Shown here: piece by piece, positions 51,257 to 63,342 of the stretch | Position numbering within the stretch: the stretch's first letter is position 1 | Layout of the letters: the number at the start of each line of letters is the position of its first letter | Assembly (NCBI GenBank): GCA_934047225.1 | Contig: OW203985.1 | Span: forward strand, 3,489,501-3,553,500 | Direction: 5' to 3' | Source: Ypsolopha sequella | Lineage: Eukaryota > Arthropoda > Insecta > Lepidoptera > Ypsolophidae | DNA: 64,000 bases | Position numbers and translations under genes: made by a program | The notes under the pieces: model-generated | Told to the model about the DNA's origin: nothing | What the model saw: only the letters and a program-made list of their open reading frames with translations | The model's database searches: none

Positions 51257-52339
51257 TGAATTCAGATTAGGATTCCGCACACAATTTTCTGCAAGAATTA
51301 AAAAGAAATCGTTTCTGTGGCAGAGAACTTATTGACCAGTGATCGACAAAATTTTGTTCCATATAAAATTTAGGTGAGCTCAGTCATGCGTTAGTCTTAA
51401 AACCAATTTCTCAGGTATAGTACGTTTATTGAAGTGAAAAATATGAACTCGATCCCTCGTGTGAAGAATAATATACGAGAAGATATGCCATGGTGAAGCT
51501 AAAGAGGACGTGAGAAAAGATGAAAAAGTAATATTTGCAAGTGTGGCCGATATAGAGATTGCTATTTGCTTTTGTAGATTGAAACAGTTCAAAGGAGATA
51601 TTATAACGTCGGTAGTTTTAGTTCAAAGTATTTTTAAAAGTTTTTGTAAAACAGATTTTTATTTTGCGGTATCCTACAGGTTCCGCAAGAAATATAATTA
51701 TTTACTTTTAAAAGGTTTTTTATATTTATTTTTCTTATGGAAGATTTCGAAATTAATGTGCATAATGTTAGGTCTTTACATATGAAATTACCGTTTTCTA
51801 TTGATGGAAACTCAATTTTCAGTACTAACAACTTGGCATTTTTTTTAGGAATGCCAAATCCAAATTATGTAATATATATTGTTTATGAATGAGATCACAT
51901 TTAAGCTAACAGCAACAGTCAGCTGTAAAAAATGCATACGAATCTTATCGTGGAAATGGATGTCATTTAGGACGAACTGTATTTGAAATTTTAATTTTGG
52001 TTATCAAACTGACAAAAAAAAGCAAAATTTAATTCGTAGATGTAAAACCTTGAAATCTGCTTTCAAACAAAAAACAAATAATGGAAATAGCAATTAAATT
52101 ACAGGAACTATGAACTTATGAATCTGTAAGAAAATTACGGCAATTTCATATGTAAAGACCTATTATGCGTATACTTACCACGTGCTGAATGGTGAAGGAA
52201 GATAAACTTGCATGCTCTAAAAAGCTTTGTTATATTTGTGTGTTGTACAGCGATATTTTCGTGTTGTACAGCGACATTTGTGTGTTGTACAGCGATATTT
52301 GTGTATTGTACGGCTATATAAGGTTCATCCCCTAGGCAG
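51257..52339. other. Non-coding DNA
   Basis: A short run at about 52235-52315 repeats TTGTGTGTTGTACAGCGATA-like words four times. I see no gene. Confidence 0.4.
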
Positions 52340-53025
52340 TAGTTTATAATTTAATTAATTAGTACTTATAATTTCCTAACTAAAGATTCCTCTAAGAAGT
52401 TAACATGTAAAAAGAAACAGACTATATGAGACAGGTAGACATAGATATGTTTTCATTTTATTTTTTTGCTGTCTTGTATTTTCTTATCCCTCAACTAAAG
52501 TGGATATAAGTAATTTGTATAGAATAAGTTTTATTACGTAACAGATATGTTAGAAAAGGGTTTATTATAAAATTTATGACATTAATTAATTACAGACTGT
52601 AAAAGGAAATATACTATATGAGACAGGTAGACAAAAATATATAATGCTTTTCTTTTTTTTTCATTACCTTGAATTCCTGCTGTCTTGTATTTTCTTATCC
52701 CTTAGTTAAATTAGAAGTAAGTTATTAGTATAGTATAAGTTTTAGTATATAAATGATATGTTAAAAAAAGGGCATATCTTGCTTAGTTTGTTGCCCTTTG
52801 TCTTAGCAAGACTGATCGAATGGGCGGATTTAGGCATGTATTTAAATATGTAACCTGTTAGTATGTAGTATATAGGCTGGGATTTGGTTGACCGCCTGGA
52901 TTCGTGCTGGGGCTCCAATACAGTTCTGTGTGCTGGGGGCTCGGTTGGTGATCATTGAACCTTGTTCCTGGTCCCTGGCCGGATCTCCGGTATGGGTTTG
53001 GGCGGTTGATTGGATTTCACCTTGC
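52340..53025 (+). repeat. LINE 3' UTR, copy 2 with internal duplication
   Basis: It matches 39569-40035. The block GAGACAGGTAGACA...TCTTGTATTTTCTTATCCCT occurs twice (about 52425-52490 and 52617-52700), and CTCCAATACAGTTCTGTGTG is an extra segment near 52913. Confidence 0.75.
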
Positions 53026-53029
53026 ATAA

Positions 53030-53160
53030 ATGTCGTGGCCTTATCGTAGAATTGACCATTTCATGATCTGGTTAGCTATATCGTATTTCTGTTAAAATTG
53101 GGAGGGTCCCCTCGCTCCGCTCCGCTCCGCTCCGCTCCGCTCCGGTAGTTGAATAATTTG
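53030..53160. repeat. Half-copy of the MITE at 17858 with CTCCG microsatellite
   Basis: TGTCGTGGCCTTATCGTAGA and ATTTCATGATCTGGTTAG match its left arm. A (CGCTC)n run at about 53113-53144 follows. Confidence 0.7.
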
Positions 53161-54126
53161 CGTAAATATTTATTCAACTGGTCTTATTTTATCGCTTTTC
53201 ACTTTTGACTATCTACATACCCAGCTACAATTTTTAGTATCATTTTGCAGTTTTTCACATTTGGGTAGCAATGTAATTGTGCACTTTAACTCTAGCCCTC
53301 GACTTCCTAGTCTACCCTTGAAAACTAGGTATTACGAATGTAAACTCTGTTTTTCCTTATTTGACCCATTTGGTAAAATATCTTTGCATATCTGTTTAAC
53401 ATAATTCCTCTTTTAAAATTATTGAAATACATAAAAACAAAAATCTTACATGGCATTAAACATTTTTAATTGGTTAAATTTCTTATTTTATAAACTTCTA
53501 TTTAAAAAAGTTTAATTAAATGGACCTACCAAGATTGTTTACCAAGTGGCTCACGTAAGGAAAAATAGACTTTACTTAGAAGCCTCTACTAGCGGTTGCA
53601 CCAGACCCACTAAAACCTGAGAATTTAACACAAATTTTGATAAAGTAACGGATCCCTGGTTGAGAAATCTACCTAACCTCACGTTTTAATTAAGTTTCTG
53701 GGAAGGTGAATTTTAAAACAAAATTTTGGCGTACATCCTACGAAAGATTTATTAAGGGAATAAAAGGGTATTATTATAATAATGAAAACATTAATGAATA
53801 AATAGCGAGCAGGGTGGTTTTATAGCCAATTAAGTATAATCTCAAATAATAATAAAGTCCATAAAGTGATAACGGGTCAGAAATAGCTTAAGGCGTTATA
53901 TGCAGAAAAAGTTCGTTTTTTTTTTTCTATCTTTAATAGTTATTGAAAACCTGCTCAGTTATATTTTGTCTAAATGTTTTGGGTTGTAGGAAAATTTTAT
54001 CAATAGGAATATTATCAACGAATAGCGCATATTGGAAGTTCGGGCGAGCACAGTGCTCTTAAGTTAGTATATTTCCGAGGTTTTTGAGTAGTTACTTTGA
54101 ATTTATACAATACATACGTACATTTA
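53161..54126. other. Non-coding DNA
   Basis: I see no gene or clear repeat here. Confidence 0.45.
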
Positions 54127-54418
54127 TATACAAGATGACTTTTTGATCATCGTCCAAATTCATACTGGTGGCTTGGTAAGTTTAATCAGTATCATGGATC
54201 AATGATCAGTATCATGGATCAATAACAATTTTGGTGAAATTAGTAAAATGAAATTTCGACTCCCCATAGTGATTCACTCGGGACTGGAACTGAATTTCTA
54301 TTGGAAGCCAAAATTTCATTTTACGAATTTCTAAAAAATTGTTACTGATCCAAGATACTAATCACTAATCGAGCCTCCAGTATGAATTTGGACGATGATC
54401 AAAAAGTCACCTTGTATA
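54127..54418. mobile_element. TACAAGGTGAC-family MITE, copy 3
   Basis: The element is 54129-54416, TA-flanked. GATCAGTATCATGGATCAAT is partly duplicated at about 54187-54222, making it about 20 bp longer than its relatives. Confidence 0.88.
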
Positions 54419-54419
54419 T

Positions 54420-54699
54420 ACCTACTTTCGCCTGTCTCCCAGGGGGTACGCAGACCTTACAGATTTCCATCTGCTACGATATTGACACACCACTTTTGCC
54501 TCTTCCATATCCATCAATCTAGTCATACAAGCTCTTCTATTCTGGATACTTTTGACTTTGCGTTTCTTCGGTATGTCGCCAACTTAGTCATCATACGTCC
54601 GGTGAGCCGGTTGAGCTCTACCTTCCCTTGCGCACCGTTTTCTTTCGTTACTCTACTTTCATTCATCCTCTCTACATCTCCAAACCACCGAAGCATTCA
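54420..54699 (-). pseudogene. LINE reverse transcriptase tail fragment
   Basis: The minus strand near 54640-54695 reads LRWFGDVERM, the pattern LxWxGHVxRM found after the reverse transcriptase domain of several LINE families. The rest is degenerate. The plus-strand frame at 54395-54706 is its shadow. Confidence 0.45.
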
Positions 54700-54985
54700 T
54701 TTTTAGGGTTCCGTACCCAAAAGGTAACCAACGGGACCCTATTACTACGACTCCGCTGTCCGTCCATCTGTCCGTCTGTCACCAGGCTGTATCTCATGAA
54801 CCGTGAGAGTTAGACAGTTGAAATTTTCACAGATGATGTATTTCTGTTGCCGCTATAACAACAAATACTAAAAAACAGAATAAAATAAATATTTCCATAC
54901 AACAGACATGTTTTTTTTGCCGTTTTTATAGATAATGATACGGAACGATTCGTGCGCGAGTCCGGCTCGCATTTGGCCGGTTATC
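54700..54985 (+). repeat. GGCCGG-type dispersed repeat
   Basis: TTTAGGGTTCCGTACCCAAA through CTCGCATTTGGCCGGTT, close to 4907-5213 but lacking the AAGGGGGCTC block. Confidence 0.88.
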
Positions 54986-55769
54986 TATTCTAGTCACTAC
55001 ATCTTCTTTCAGGCCGCAACGATCCCGTTTGTTGATGTTTTTCACTCTGTTGTCAGCTTCTCTTCGTTTCGCTCTAAAAAATAAAATTTTTGGGCATGTT
55101 GATTGGTATGCCAGAATGAAAAAATTCCATGATTCGTTAAGTTAATCGTTGAATCTGTTTGTGTTGCCTTTATTTATTGTTTTGTTGATTTAGGTTGTTA
55201 AAGTTTGTTGTTGTTGTTATGCCTCGCGGTCGTTATAGCGTTTTAAGGCGACAATGTAGAAAAATGGTGTTTATATTAATTTGTTTTATTTAAACAGTTA
55301 AAATTGCACTAAAATAAAGGCTCGTCTCTTATAAGAGTACAAAAAGGTGCCTTCATTTTTTTTTCCAGAATAGCTCTTGTTATTGTTGTTAATCTCACGA
55401 AATTTCAGTTACCGAAAATCAATAGGTTTCTCGAAAAAAAAAATCAAGTTTCGTAAAATAACCTCAAAAATTGTCTTAAGGTGCAATTTTAATTGATTTT
55501 ATGACTTAATTTTTTTTTTTGGTTATTTTTCGAAACTGCTGTGAGTCACGCATTAAAATTGAGGTAATTTAATTTTTTTTTTGTTGTATTTCGCTAAAAA
55601 TTGGCTCAAAGGACTAGTATCCAGAATATAAAAAAAACAATGAAAGCATTTTGTTTTATTTGTGATTTCATTCAAAGCTTATAAAAAAAAATTATAATGT
55701 TTATGCATATCTTTTATTTAGCTTACCAAAAATAATAGGTTGCCTTTTTGTGGTATTGGTCCTGATTAG
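54986..55769. other. AT-rich non-coding DNA
   Basis: It contains a small piece of the 390-bp repeat (TTGGCTCAAAGGACTAGTAT at about 55602). I see no gene. Confidence 0.45.
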
Positions 55770-55779
55770 TGATTTAATA

Positions 55780-56110
55780 GAAAAAATAGGTCGAATCTGT
55801 TGCAAAACCGAATCAGAGCACCCGACTCAATGCAAAAAATAGGTTGAATATGTTCCAAAACCGAATCAGAGCACCCCGACTCTATACAGTCTTGTGGGTA
55901 CTACCCCTAGAGTGTATATAAAAAGCCGTAGGCGTGGAGGAAGGGCAGCCCTCGCCTGCCGTAACAAAGCATAGGCACCTATGCGAGCCGTAGCGGCTGA
56001 GGCTGGTCGCCGAAGGCGACCAACAAGCCGAAGCTGCGAAGGTGAAGCATGGGTACTGTGCTTTGTTACGCAAGGGCAAAGGGGCTGCACTTTCCGCAAC
56101 GCCGAAGCGA
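55780..56110. other. GC-rich islet with hairpins and a tandem duplication
   Basis: A unit of about 60 bp (TAGGTYGAATMTGTTSCAAAA with CCGAATCAGAGCACC) occurs twice at 55787-55880. It is followed by a GC-rich block with GGTCGCCGAAGGCGACC and the inverted pair CGTAACAAAGCA / TGCTTTGTTACG. The composition differs sharply from the surrounding DNA. The open frame on the minus strand (55866-56099) shows no domain. Confidence 0.55.
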
Positions 56111-56194
56111 TTGCAGAAGTAATTTTTGGTCTTTAAAGTTATAGAGACAAAAAAGTGAGGATATGTTTTGAATTTTTCTTTTTTGAAGGAACTA

Positions 56195-56395
56195 GTTTCA
56201 TTACCCCCCCCCCTCCCAGTGATCCCCCTCCCACTATGCGTATACTTAATATTCGAGTTATTTTATCCTACCTAAAATAACCTAGAAATTTTTAATTTTG
56301 AAAAAAGATTATAAAAAAAAACTATTGATTTCCGGTACCCCCCCCACCTTGGGGGGGGGTATTATACACCCCTCCTCCCTCCCCTCCCCCCCTTT
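56195..56395. repeat. C-rich low-complexity tracts
   Basis: Runs of nine or more C or G (about 56203, 56338 and 56352) and a CCCTCCTCCCTCCCCTCCCC stretch lie within 200 bp. They could form G-quadruplex structures on the minus strand. Confidence 0.7.
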
Positions 56396-57332
56396 ACATA
56401 TACATAGGTACATATACTTATATAAGAGTCCGTCCATAATAAATATATATTAAATAGGTAGGTACAACAAGTACACCTTCCCACTTATAGTAAACATTTA
56501 TTAATCAACCGTTCATATTATTGTTTCCTTGACTGTACCTGCGCAAGCTTGCACTCGTAACTTAATCATAGGCAACTAAAAGATTGGCGCGCACTACAGC
56601 AAATAGCTTTATTTGATACTGGGTAGGTGATGCTATTACAAGTTCGTAGACAAGTAGACAAGTTCGTGACATCTGTCTTACACGCAAGCACGTATATGAA
56701 AGCGCGAGCTACAGCGAGTACCTAACTCGATCCACATTCTGATTCATAAGAACAAATTTTACAATGGAGCCAACCATGATATCGCGAAAACTATAAAGCT
56801 AATTCTAACATTTTGGTCCAAGGTACTTGACTTCTATATGGAGTGGCAAACTTTCCTTTTCAAGATTTGAAGATTCCAAAGTAAAATTTGTTCGTTTGGA
56901 TAAGTACAACTAATAACCAATTTTCGTTTCCAAAACCACTTTAGTTTCACCGTATTTGACTTAGATTGTACTAACCATTTGCAGTTAAGTTTTGAAGGAT
57001 CCAAGTTAACCCGAACTTCGACGTAACGTACACACATACTTGTACCCTTGTTTGTCTTCCAAACAGGTAGATTGAAACTAAAGTTATCGATATGCGATTA
57101 GTTCCTTTAATCTTAAGTACCATAGAGTATCTAGACTTAGGCCATCGAGCAACTAGCCCCAAGATAGAAATGCCGCCGGTCCATCCGTTTCAAATCCCAA
57201 CTAATCATTGTTTTTGCATAGACTTTACTACATGCAACTCACTCCCACTTACAGGTGTTTCTGTATTTCTATCACCGCGTGATATTGGTTCAGCCAATCA
57301 GAGCACATTTAGGTTAAACATCAGTAGCTCGG
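56396..57332. other. Non-coding DNA
   Basis: Small frames on both strands (56834-57352) overlap and show no domain. No gene is supported. Confidence 0.4.
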
Positions 57333-57690
57333 CCACAAAGTGCACAACTTAACTTTGTTTTTTTGTTAGGAAGTTAAAAGTGTAAAAGATATTGGTATAT
57401 GGCAATTCATGACAATTTTTCAGTGTAAGTAAGGTTTATGAATGAACAGATTAAAATTTAATGCATAATTAGCCATGTTTTTGTTGAAACAAACTTAAAA
57501 CAGCATTTCTAACTTATTTGGACAAAATCGTGACGAATTGTGCATTTTATTTCAAACTGTCGATTTATAAACCTAACTTATACTAAACTATTGGCGTGAA
57601 TTGCCATACACCAATATCTTCTTCACTTTTAACTTGTTAACAAAAAAAAAAAAACAAAGTTAAGTTGTGCACTTTGTAGCGAACGACTGA
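57333..57690. mobile_element. AACGTCAGTCG-family palindromic MITE, copy 2
   Basis: CAAAGTGCACAACTTAACTT is inverted at 57655-57680, followed by CGACTGACGTATTAACCTTA. It is the same layout as 35427-35805. Confidence 0.85.
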
Positions 57691-58184
57691 CGTATTAACC
57701 TTAAAGCGCGAGAAAGTTTGGCGAAATTTATTTCAAGCATTTCGCCTCTTTAGAGTTGGACTAACGAAAGGAAAACGAACTACCTACCTGTATAAATGGT
57801 TCTTTATCTCTTACACCCGGGTTTAAGTACAGTACATTCACATTATATGGGCACTTAAGCAGAGTTTTATTTTAAACTTAGAGCCTAGAGCCAGAAAAAA
57901 TCACGGGTGTGTAAATAAAATGAATTACGGCCCAAAATTAGATTTTGTATTAACAGCGTATTCCACTACGAAATTTATTTCTTAAAGATAAAATATTTCT
58001 ACTGTTTTAATGTAGAAATGTATATGATAAGATGGAACTAAACTTTAATTTACTTTCAAAATTCAAAAACAGAATAGAATTATAATATATTTATCTCGGT
58101 ACATGCTCTAAGATTTACCTAAAAAATAACATCCAACTAAGCTACCAAAATAACAGCATAGTAACAGCATTGCGTAGCACAATT
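57691..58184. other. Non-coding DNA
   Basis: I see no gene or clear repeat here. Confidence 0.45.
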
Positions 58185-58625
58185 ATTAAGGCGATATGCG
58201 AAAAAAATACGGGTGTTTCTTTTCTGTGTATTTCATGAAATACACAGACAATTTTAATAATTTTCTGGTATATGCATCTCGATTAAATAATCTAGGGTTT
58301 TGTAATTGGAAAACATGTTTGGATAAATTTTCCTCGATAGAAATAATTGTTGAAGTGAGGTCTTCAAACACGCTTTTTCTCCTCGTTTGACGAATAGGAA
58401 CCATATACAGAACTCAAAAATATTTTATTAGGTGTGTTTCAACAATATCTAGAGATTTGATATTTGAAATTTTGCTAGCTATTTTTTTTTTAATAGAAAT
58501 ATATAACCACCTTTTTTCCCTTTTGCCCTGAATCCGCCCCTCTCGCTCTGCGCGATTTTTCGCTTGGAGTGACAGTGACAAAAATAAAATTCGCATAGCC
58601 TCTTAAAGTCTGTTTCTAAGGCAGC
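58185..58625. repeat. TTAAGGCG-family element, copy 2
   Basis: It starts TATTAAGGCGATATGCG and shares CCTCGATAGAAATAATTGTT and TTTTGCCCTGAATCCGCCCC with the copies at 47054-47484 and 44450-44650. The right end is decayed. Confidence 0.65.
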
Positions 58626-58787
58626 TGGAACAACTGTACGCGTCAAATGAAAACGATACGTCAATCTCGCCATACAACCTCTATCACTTGTCGCAAATTA
58701 CTGCGTTTAGTGGTACGAGGTCCAGTACAAAATGCGTATATAAATCAGTATGTAATATAAACTAACCTTTTTTTTTTATATAACGTC

Positions 58788-59120
58788 ACTTGAGAATTTT
58801 AGACATTATACTGATTGTGATGTGTGATTGCTTATACAATTGTGGTCTGTCTCTGTTTGTCTACTCATCTTTCATCCATCTGTGAAATCAGTGGGAAGCA
58901 AATTATTATAAATTTATCTTGATAGTAAATGACACATTTCTAAACAACCATTTCTCAAATGACGTCACATGAAAGCAAATGGAAGTTGCAGCTTTTTCGT
59001 AAAAAATATTCATCAACATGAGGTTTTTTAGGCCACAAGTTCTCAAATATGGCTTATTTAACCTAAATCTCGAAATGGTTTTCGAATTAACACACCTTAA
59101 CATAATTTTATCTAAGAGAA
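58788..59120 (-). repeat. Dispersed repeat shared with 36160-36492
   Basis: CACTTGAGAATTTTAGACAT through ATTAACACACCTTAACATAA is the reverse complement of that copy. Confidence 0.85.
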
Positions 59121-59367
59121 GCAACAAAGCCTTACTTTGCTATGATTATGTTATGATTTACATTGTTTTATTACAATGGGCTTATTACTATACTAAACAA
59201 TATGAATAAATATACAAATTAATACCATATACATTGGGCCCTAGAAAAAGACTTTATACTGTACTGGCATATCCTGTGTTAAAATCCGCCAGAAAACATT
59301 ACGTCACCTGACGTAATAGTGTATACAAACCTCAAAGGTATATGCTACCATCCTATCCTATCCTACT

Positions 59368-59712
59368 TCCTACTAAAATTATAAATGCGAAAGTTTGGAT
59401 GGATGGATGTTTGTTACTCCTTCACGCCGTAACTACTGAACCGATTGGGCTGAAACTTTGCACAAATGAAGTTCTAGACCTGGAATAGGCTACTTTTTAT
59501 CCCATAAATCAGTTCCCATGGGATGACAATGGGGTGTCAAGTTCCTATAGAAAAGTGATGAAATGTTACTTCACGCCGTATCTACTGAATTCTCGACCTA
59601 GAATAAGATATAGGCTACTTTTTATTCCATAAATCAGTTCCCATGGGAACAAGAAAAAGTGTCGTTCAGAAACGTGGCTCGGGCTTCAGCCTCGCCAAAC
59701 GTATTATACTAG
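59368..59712 (+). mobile_element. Lep1-like non-autonomous Helitron
   Basis: It starts TCCTACTAAAATTATAAATG followed by CGAAAGTTTGGATGG. It contains TCACGCCGTAACTACTGAAC twice in variant form and ends ...ATTATACTAG, a Helitron TC...CTAG-type boundary. No Rep/helicase is encoded. The interior unit (TACTGAA..., CCATAAATCAGTTCCCATGG) is duplicated. Confidence 0.8.
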
Positions 59713-60759
59713 GGGATTAAATCAGTTGTCAAAGACCGCCAAAGATACATTAGCAGAGTATTAATTCAGAAAACAAAAAATAGTGTCGATCAAAATTTTG
59801 TCTGTCTTCACAAAAACTAAACCAACGCGGGCGAATATATCGTATTCATACAATCCCTAGGGCAATTAAATATGATCGAAATGCTGTTTGAAATTTTTTT
59901 CCGCTCGCTAGAGGCCCGGCAAAAATACAATGACAAATGACATACATAAAAAAATATCCTGTTATTTTTATTATTTTTGTACTGTTCCAGTGTTTGGTTT
60001 TGTGGAAACTTAATTATCAGATTTTTCCATCGAAACATACACGTTACGTCTTTGAATTTTTCAGCAGTTTTTGGTTCGAAGTATATTGAATGAACACTCA
60101 CTATAAATACACCGTAGCACCTGGCTTGTCTCCGAGTATTTATGACTCTGTTTTAGAGCAAAAGTGCGATTTAAAAGCAAAAACTGGGTTAAGTGCCTTT
60201 CATCCTGAATACTTCAAATGTCTAATTAGAAGGATGATTCGAGGGTTAAGTCGAAAACTATTTGTGTGTCATTAAAACGTTTCCGGAAGAACGGCAGAAA
60301 AAACAGTTGCGGGTAATTTCTTTTCAACAAATTTAATCTCGAAAATTAAATATATTTTTTATCCCTGTGAACCTGTGATACCATACCAAAGGCCTTGATC
60401 ACGCACCAACACCGGAGAGATAGCACGTTATTTTTTCAAAGACCTTTGAAATTTTCTAAATGTTGTTTTTGATGAACGAGTGTGTGTGTGAGTGCCCTCA
60501 ATATCATACATAGTGTAAAAACATACAGTGATCCAACGCCTTTGATATCTCCGAAAATGCCGACAGCGTCTAGTAGACAGTGGCCATATTGCTAGGGTTG
60601 TCATTAAACCCAATGGTGTATTTTTATTACGTATCTTTTAATTAAGTATCTTTTAATAAATATACAAATACAAATACCTATACAAAAAAGTACCTAAATA
60701 ACTAAGGTTAAAATATTATATTAAAATAACTTCTCATATATGTATAAAAATACAAGTCA
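59713..60759. other. Non-coding DNA
   Basis: A 61-codon plus-strand frame from ATG 60090 (MNTHYKYTVAPG) has no recognised domain and no clear splice context. I see no supported gene. Confidence 0.35.
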
Positions 60760-60960
60760 GCTCAAAGCTCAAACGACTAAACCCAGGAACATGAAATTTT
60801 GACAGTAGGTTACGATTATGATGAAGACGCTCACTAAGGAAGGATTTCATGAAATTCATCCCCTAAATAAAAATAAGGGGTAAAATAGGGGATAAAATAA
60901 GGGCTGCCCTTTTGTGTCGACCGCTTCACAGCCATTTTATTTCTAATAACCATGGACGAA
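60760..60960 (+). repeat. Helitron-like interior fragment
   Basis: GAAATTTTGACAGTAGGTTA, ACTAAGGAAGGATTTCATGA and TTCATCCCCTAAATAAAAATAAGGGG (given in parts) match the interior of Lep1-type Helitrons as I know them. Confidence 0.5.
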
Positions 60961-62639
60961 ATTAGACTCGTCCGTGCTAATAACTAATAAGAAATTATGT
61001 ATAGTATCAATAGTATGTTACTGTACATACATTATCTATAATTATTATTTTGTAAAAACTTTACCTGTCCTTCTCCAGTGGAAACTTGTGGAATCTAAAT
61101 TCCTTGTTAATTCTGCAGGACGACATGCAGTCTTGCACAACACAAGTTGTATGCACCATTTTTTTTTACTTATTTTATTCTTGCGAGTTGCGACACGTCA
61201 CGCGTCAACCCGGAGAGACGGGACCCGGCGGTCTTGTTAGAAATTTGTATGAAGTTCGGGTCCATACCTCTCGCGTCTCGCCCCGCATACCTCGCACGAT
61301 TGCCCTGTCTAGGGGCCGTCGTTGGACAACTGTATGGATTTTTAAACTGTGCACGGGGCATGAGCGGCTTCGTTTTTTTTAAATTACAAATTTGGTGGCC
61401 TACATTAAGTTTTTTTTTGTTTTGGATTTGGAGAAGACGACCAATTAATAAGGAATGGAAAGTATTTTTAAAATATATATGGAATTATGTAATTTATCAT
61501 GCAACTTTATTATGTTGCTTTCAGTGACCCAGTTAAAACATTAAAAGGAATTAATAGTTCCGATATAATAACAACATGGTTTGAATTTTATTACTTACAT
61601 ACCTATTAGTTTTATTACGTAAAATATATAAAATTATATATATATATATTATACTCATTATTAATTACTGCTGCTCACGATATATCTGACTAGTTTCACA
61701 TTTTCACTGTAATCGTACAGTTTCTTCAGAGGCAAACAAGGTTACGCGACGGTTACCAGTTACAAATACAGTGTAATATGTCAAGTGAAGTTTCTGACTA
61801 TACATCAATGATATAAGAAGAATGTGTAGATAGATTATAGGCGATCCGCGAGTGGCCCTTTAAAACTTGGCTAATTTGCAAACTTGAACTCAGTATTGCG
61901 TCGGCGTCAGCGCACGACGGACGTCGCACGGGTTGACGCACAGCAACATATAAGTCTTGTCTCTTTTTCGCTTGCGATAATAATGACCTCCACCGCTTCC
62001 ACGTGTCATTGTGACTTTGCAATACTACATAATTTACTGAAGTCATTTATTGTGTGCCCTTTTAGAATTTCGAATCTTGTGTAGATAACCTATCTCTACT
62101 TTCTTTTTATATTAAGTAACCTTTTTTATTTAATGACCCATTTTCCAGGCTAGCTTCCATGAAATTTTCATAGATGGCGCTGTCTAAAAACTTAAAAAAT
62201 TATATAATCTCTTGGCTAAATGTGCCTTTCCAAAAAATTCAAATCAATGTCAACTTTGATTGATCTCTGGCTGTCAGTTATAATATTCTGCACCTTCACA
62301 GATAAAAGTATTTTTACGTTTGTGGTTAATTTTTGTTCTTATTAATTTAAGAATATGTAGAAGAATTGAAACAAAAATTAATGTCGTGTCAGTTTAATAT
62401 TACCATAAATAATCAAGACTACAAACATTTGTATCTTAGAAGAACGGATAAGCTCTGGTTGTTGTCAAACTGAATATGCCATCCCTGAAACAAAAAAAAA
62501 TATAAATTATCGAAATACATTCTCCAAATACACTTTCCAAAAGGATCTTATTTTTGAAGTATTACTTCAAAACTTTACTTTTGAAGTATTATTATAATAT
62601 TTTCAAATAACAAATACATGAAAAATGAGAAGATTGACA
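60961..62639. other. Non-coding DNA with a small GC-rich patch
   Basis: About 61180-61375 is GC-rich and open in several frames (up to 126 codons, 61147-61527) but shows no domain or clear splice sites. An (AT)n run is at 61638-61652. I see no supported gene. Confidence 0.35.
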
Positions 62640-62739
62640 CTCGTTCATGAACCTCAGGTGCGTCGTCCCAGTAATGCTGCCTTGAAAGCCAATCATGATA
62701 ATAGTGGCATGGCTTAAAAATAAGGTCGGACTAATTTCT

Positions 62740-62910
62740 CTTCTCTGTTGTTGATTGGTTCTCTAGCGGTGTTATAATATATTGGGCCAATCGTAGCGCA
62801 GAATTGCGGTGTTTTAATGTAATATTTTAACATCGGATAAACAATGTAGGTACTTATAAAACTGCTTTTGATGTTGAAATTACCTTATTGTAGTATGGGA
62901 GTAGATAAAA
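62740..62910 (-). repeat. Dispersed repeat shared with 24066-24275
   Basis: TCTAGCGGTGTTATAATATA through AAATTACCTTATTGTAGTAT is the reverse complement of that copy. It lies just downstream of the last visible lipase exon. Confidence 0.8.
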
Positions 62911-62996
62911 TAAGCACCACTGATATGTACTATAGCAATAGTATAATGATATTAATGGTTAGCACATATCATCACACATGTGAATTTGATACTCAC

Positions 62997-63342
62997 ATGA
63001 GTTTGTTCAAAGCAGTTCCACCCATCTCCAATCGGCGGTTGCTAGCAGTACATCTATTTGCAGTCATCTCCGCAACCGATGCACATAAGGACCCGACGAA
63101 AGAAGTTGAATGCTGAATGCTGGCTTCAAATAGCTCCCAAGCCCGCTGGTGGCTGCAGATATTGGTAGTGCAGCCAAGTTGCCTGTTGGTGCCTCTGTTC
63201 GGGTAGAAATCAACGTGGCCGATTGGGTCACCGATCGCATGAGCACCCGTGCCAAACCCGTCAGTGTGGACCACTTCCACGTACGAAGCGTCTTCTTTTG
63301 ACATTGTCTCACCAGGAGCAACAACAATGACGGGATCTAATC
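62997..63342 (-). CDS. Lipase-family exon B
   Basis: It encodes the LDP aspartate region through EMGGTALNKL. Six cysteines and the CSH histidine are present. Confidence 0.85.

Noticed and set aside
61147..61527. 126-codon plus-strand frame
   Set aside because: Several overlapping frames are open because of local GC content; there is no domain, conservation evidence or splice context.
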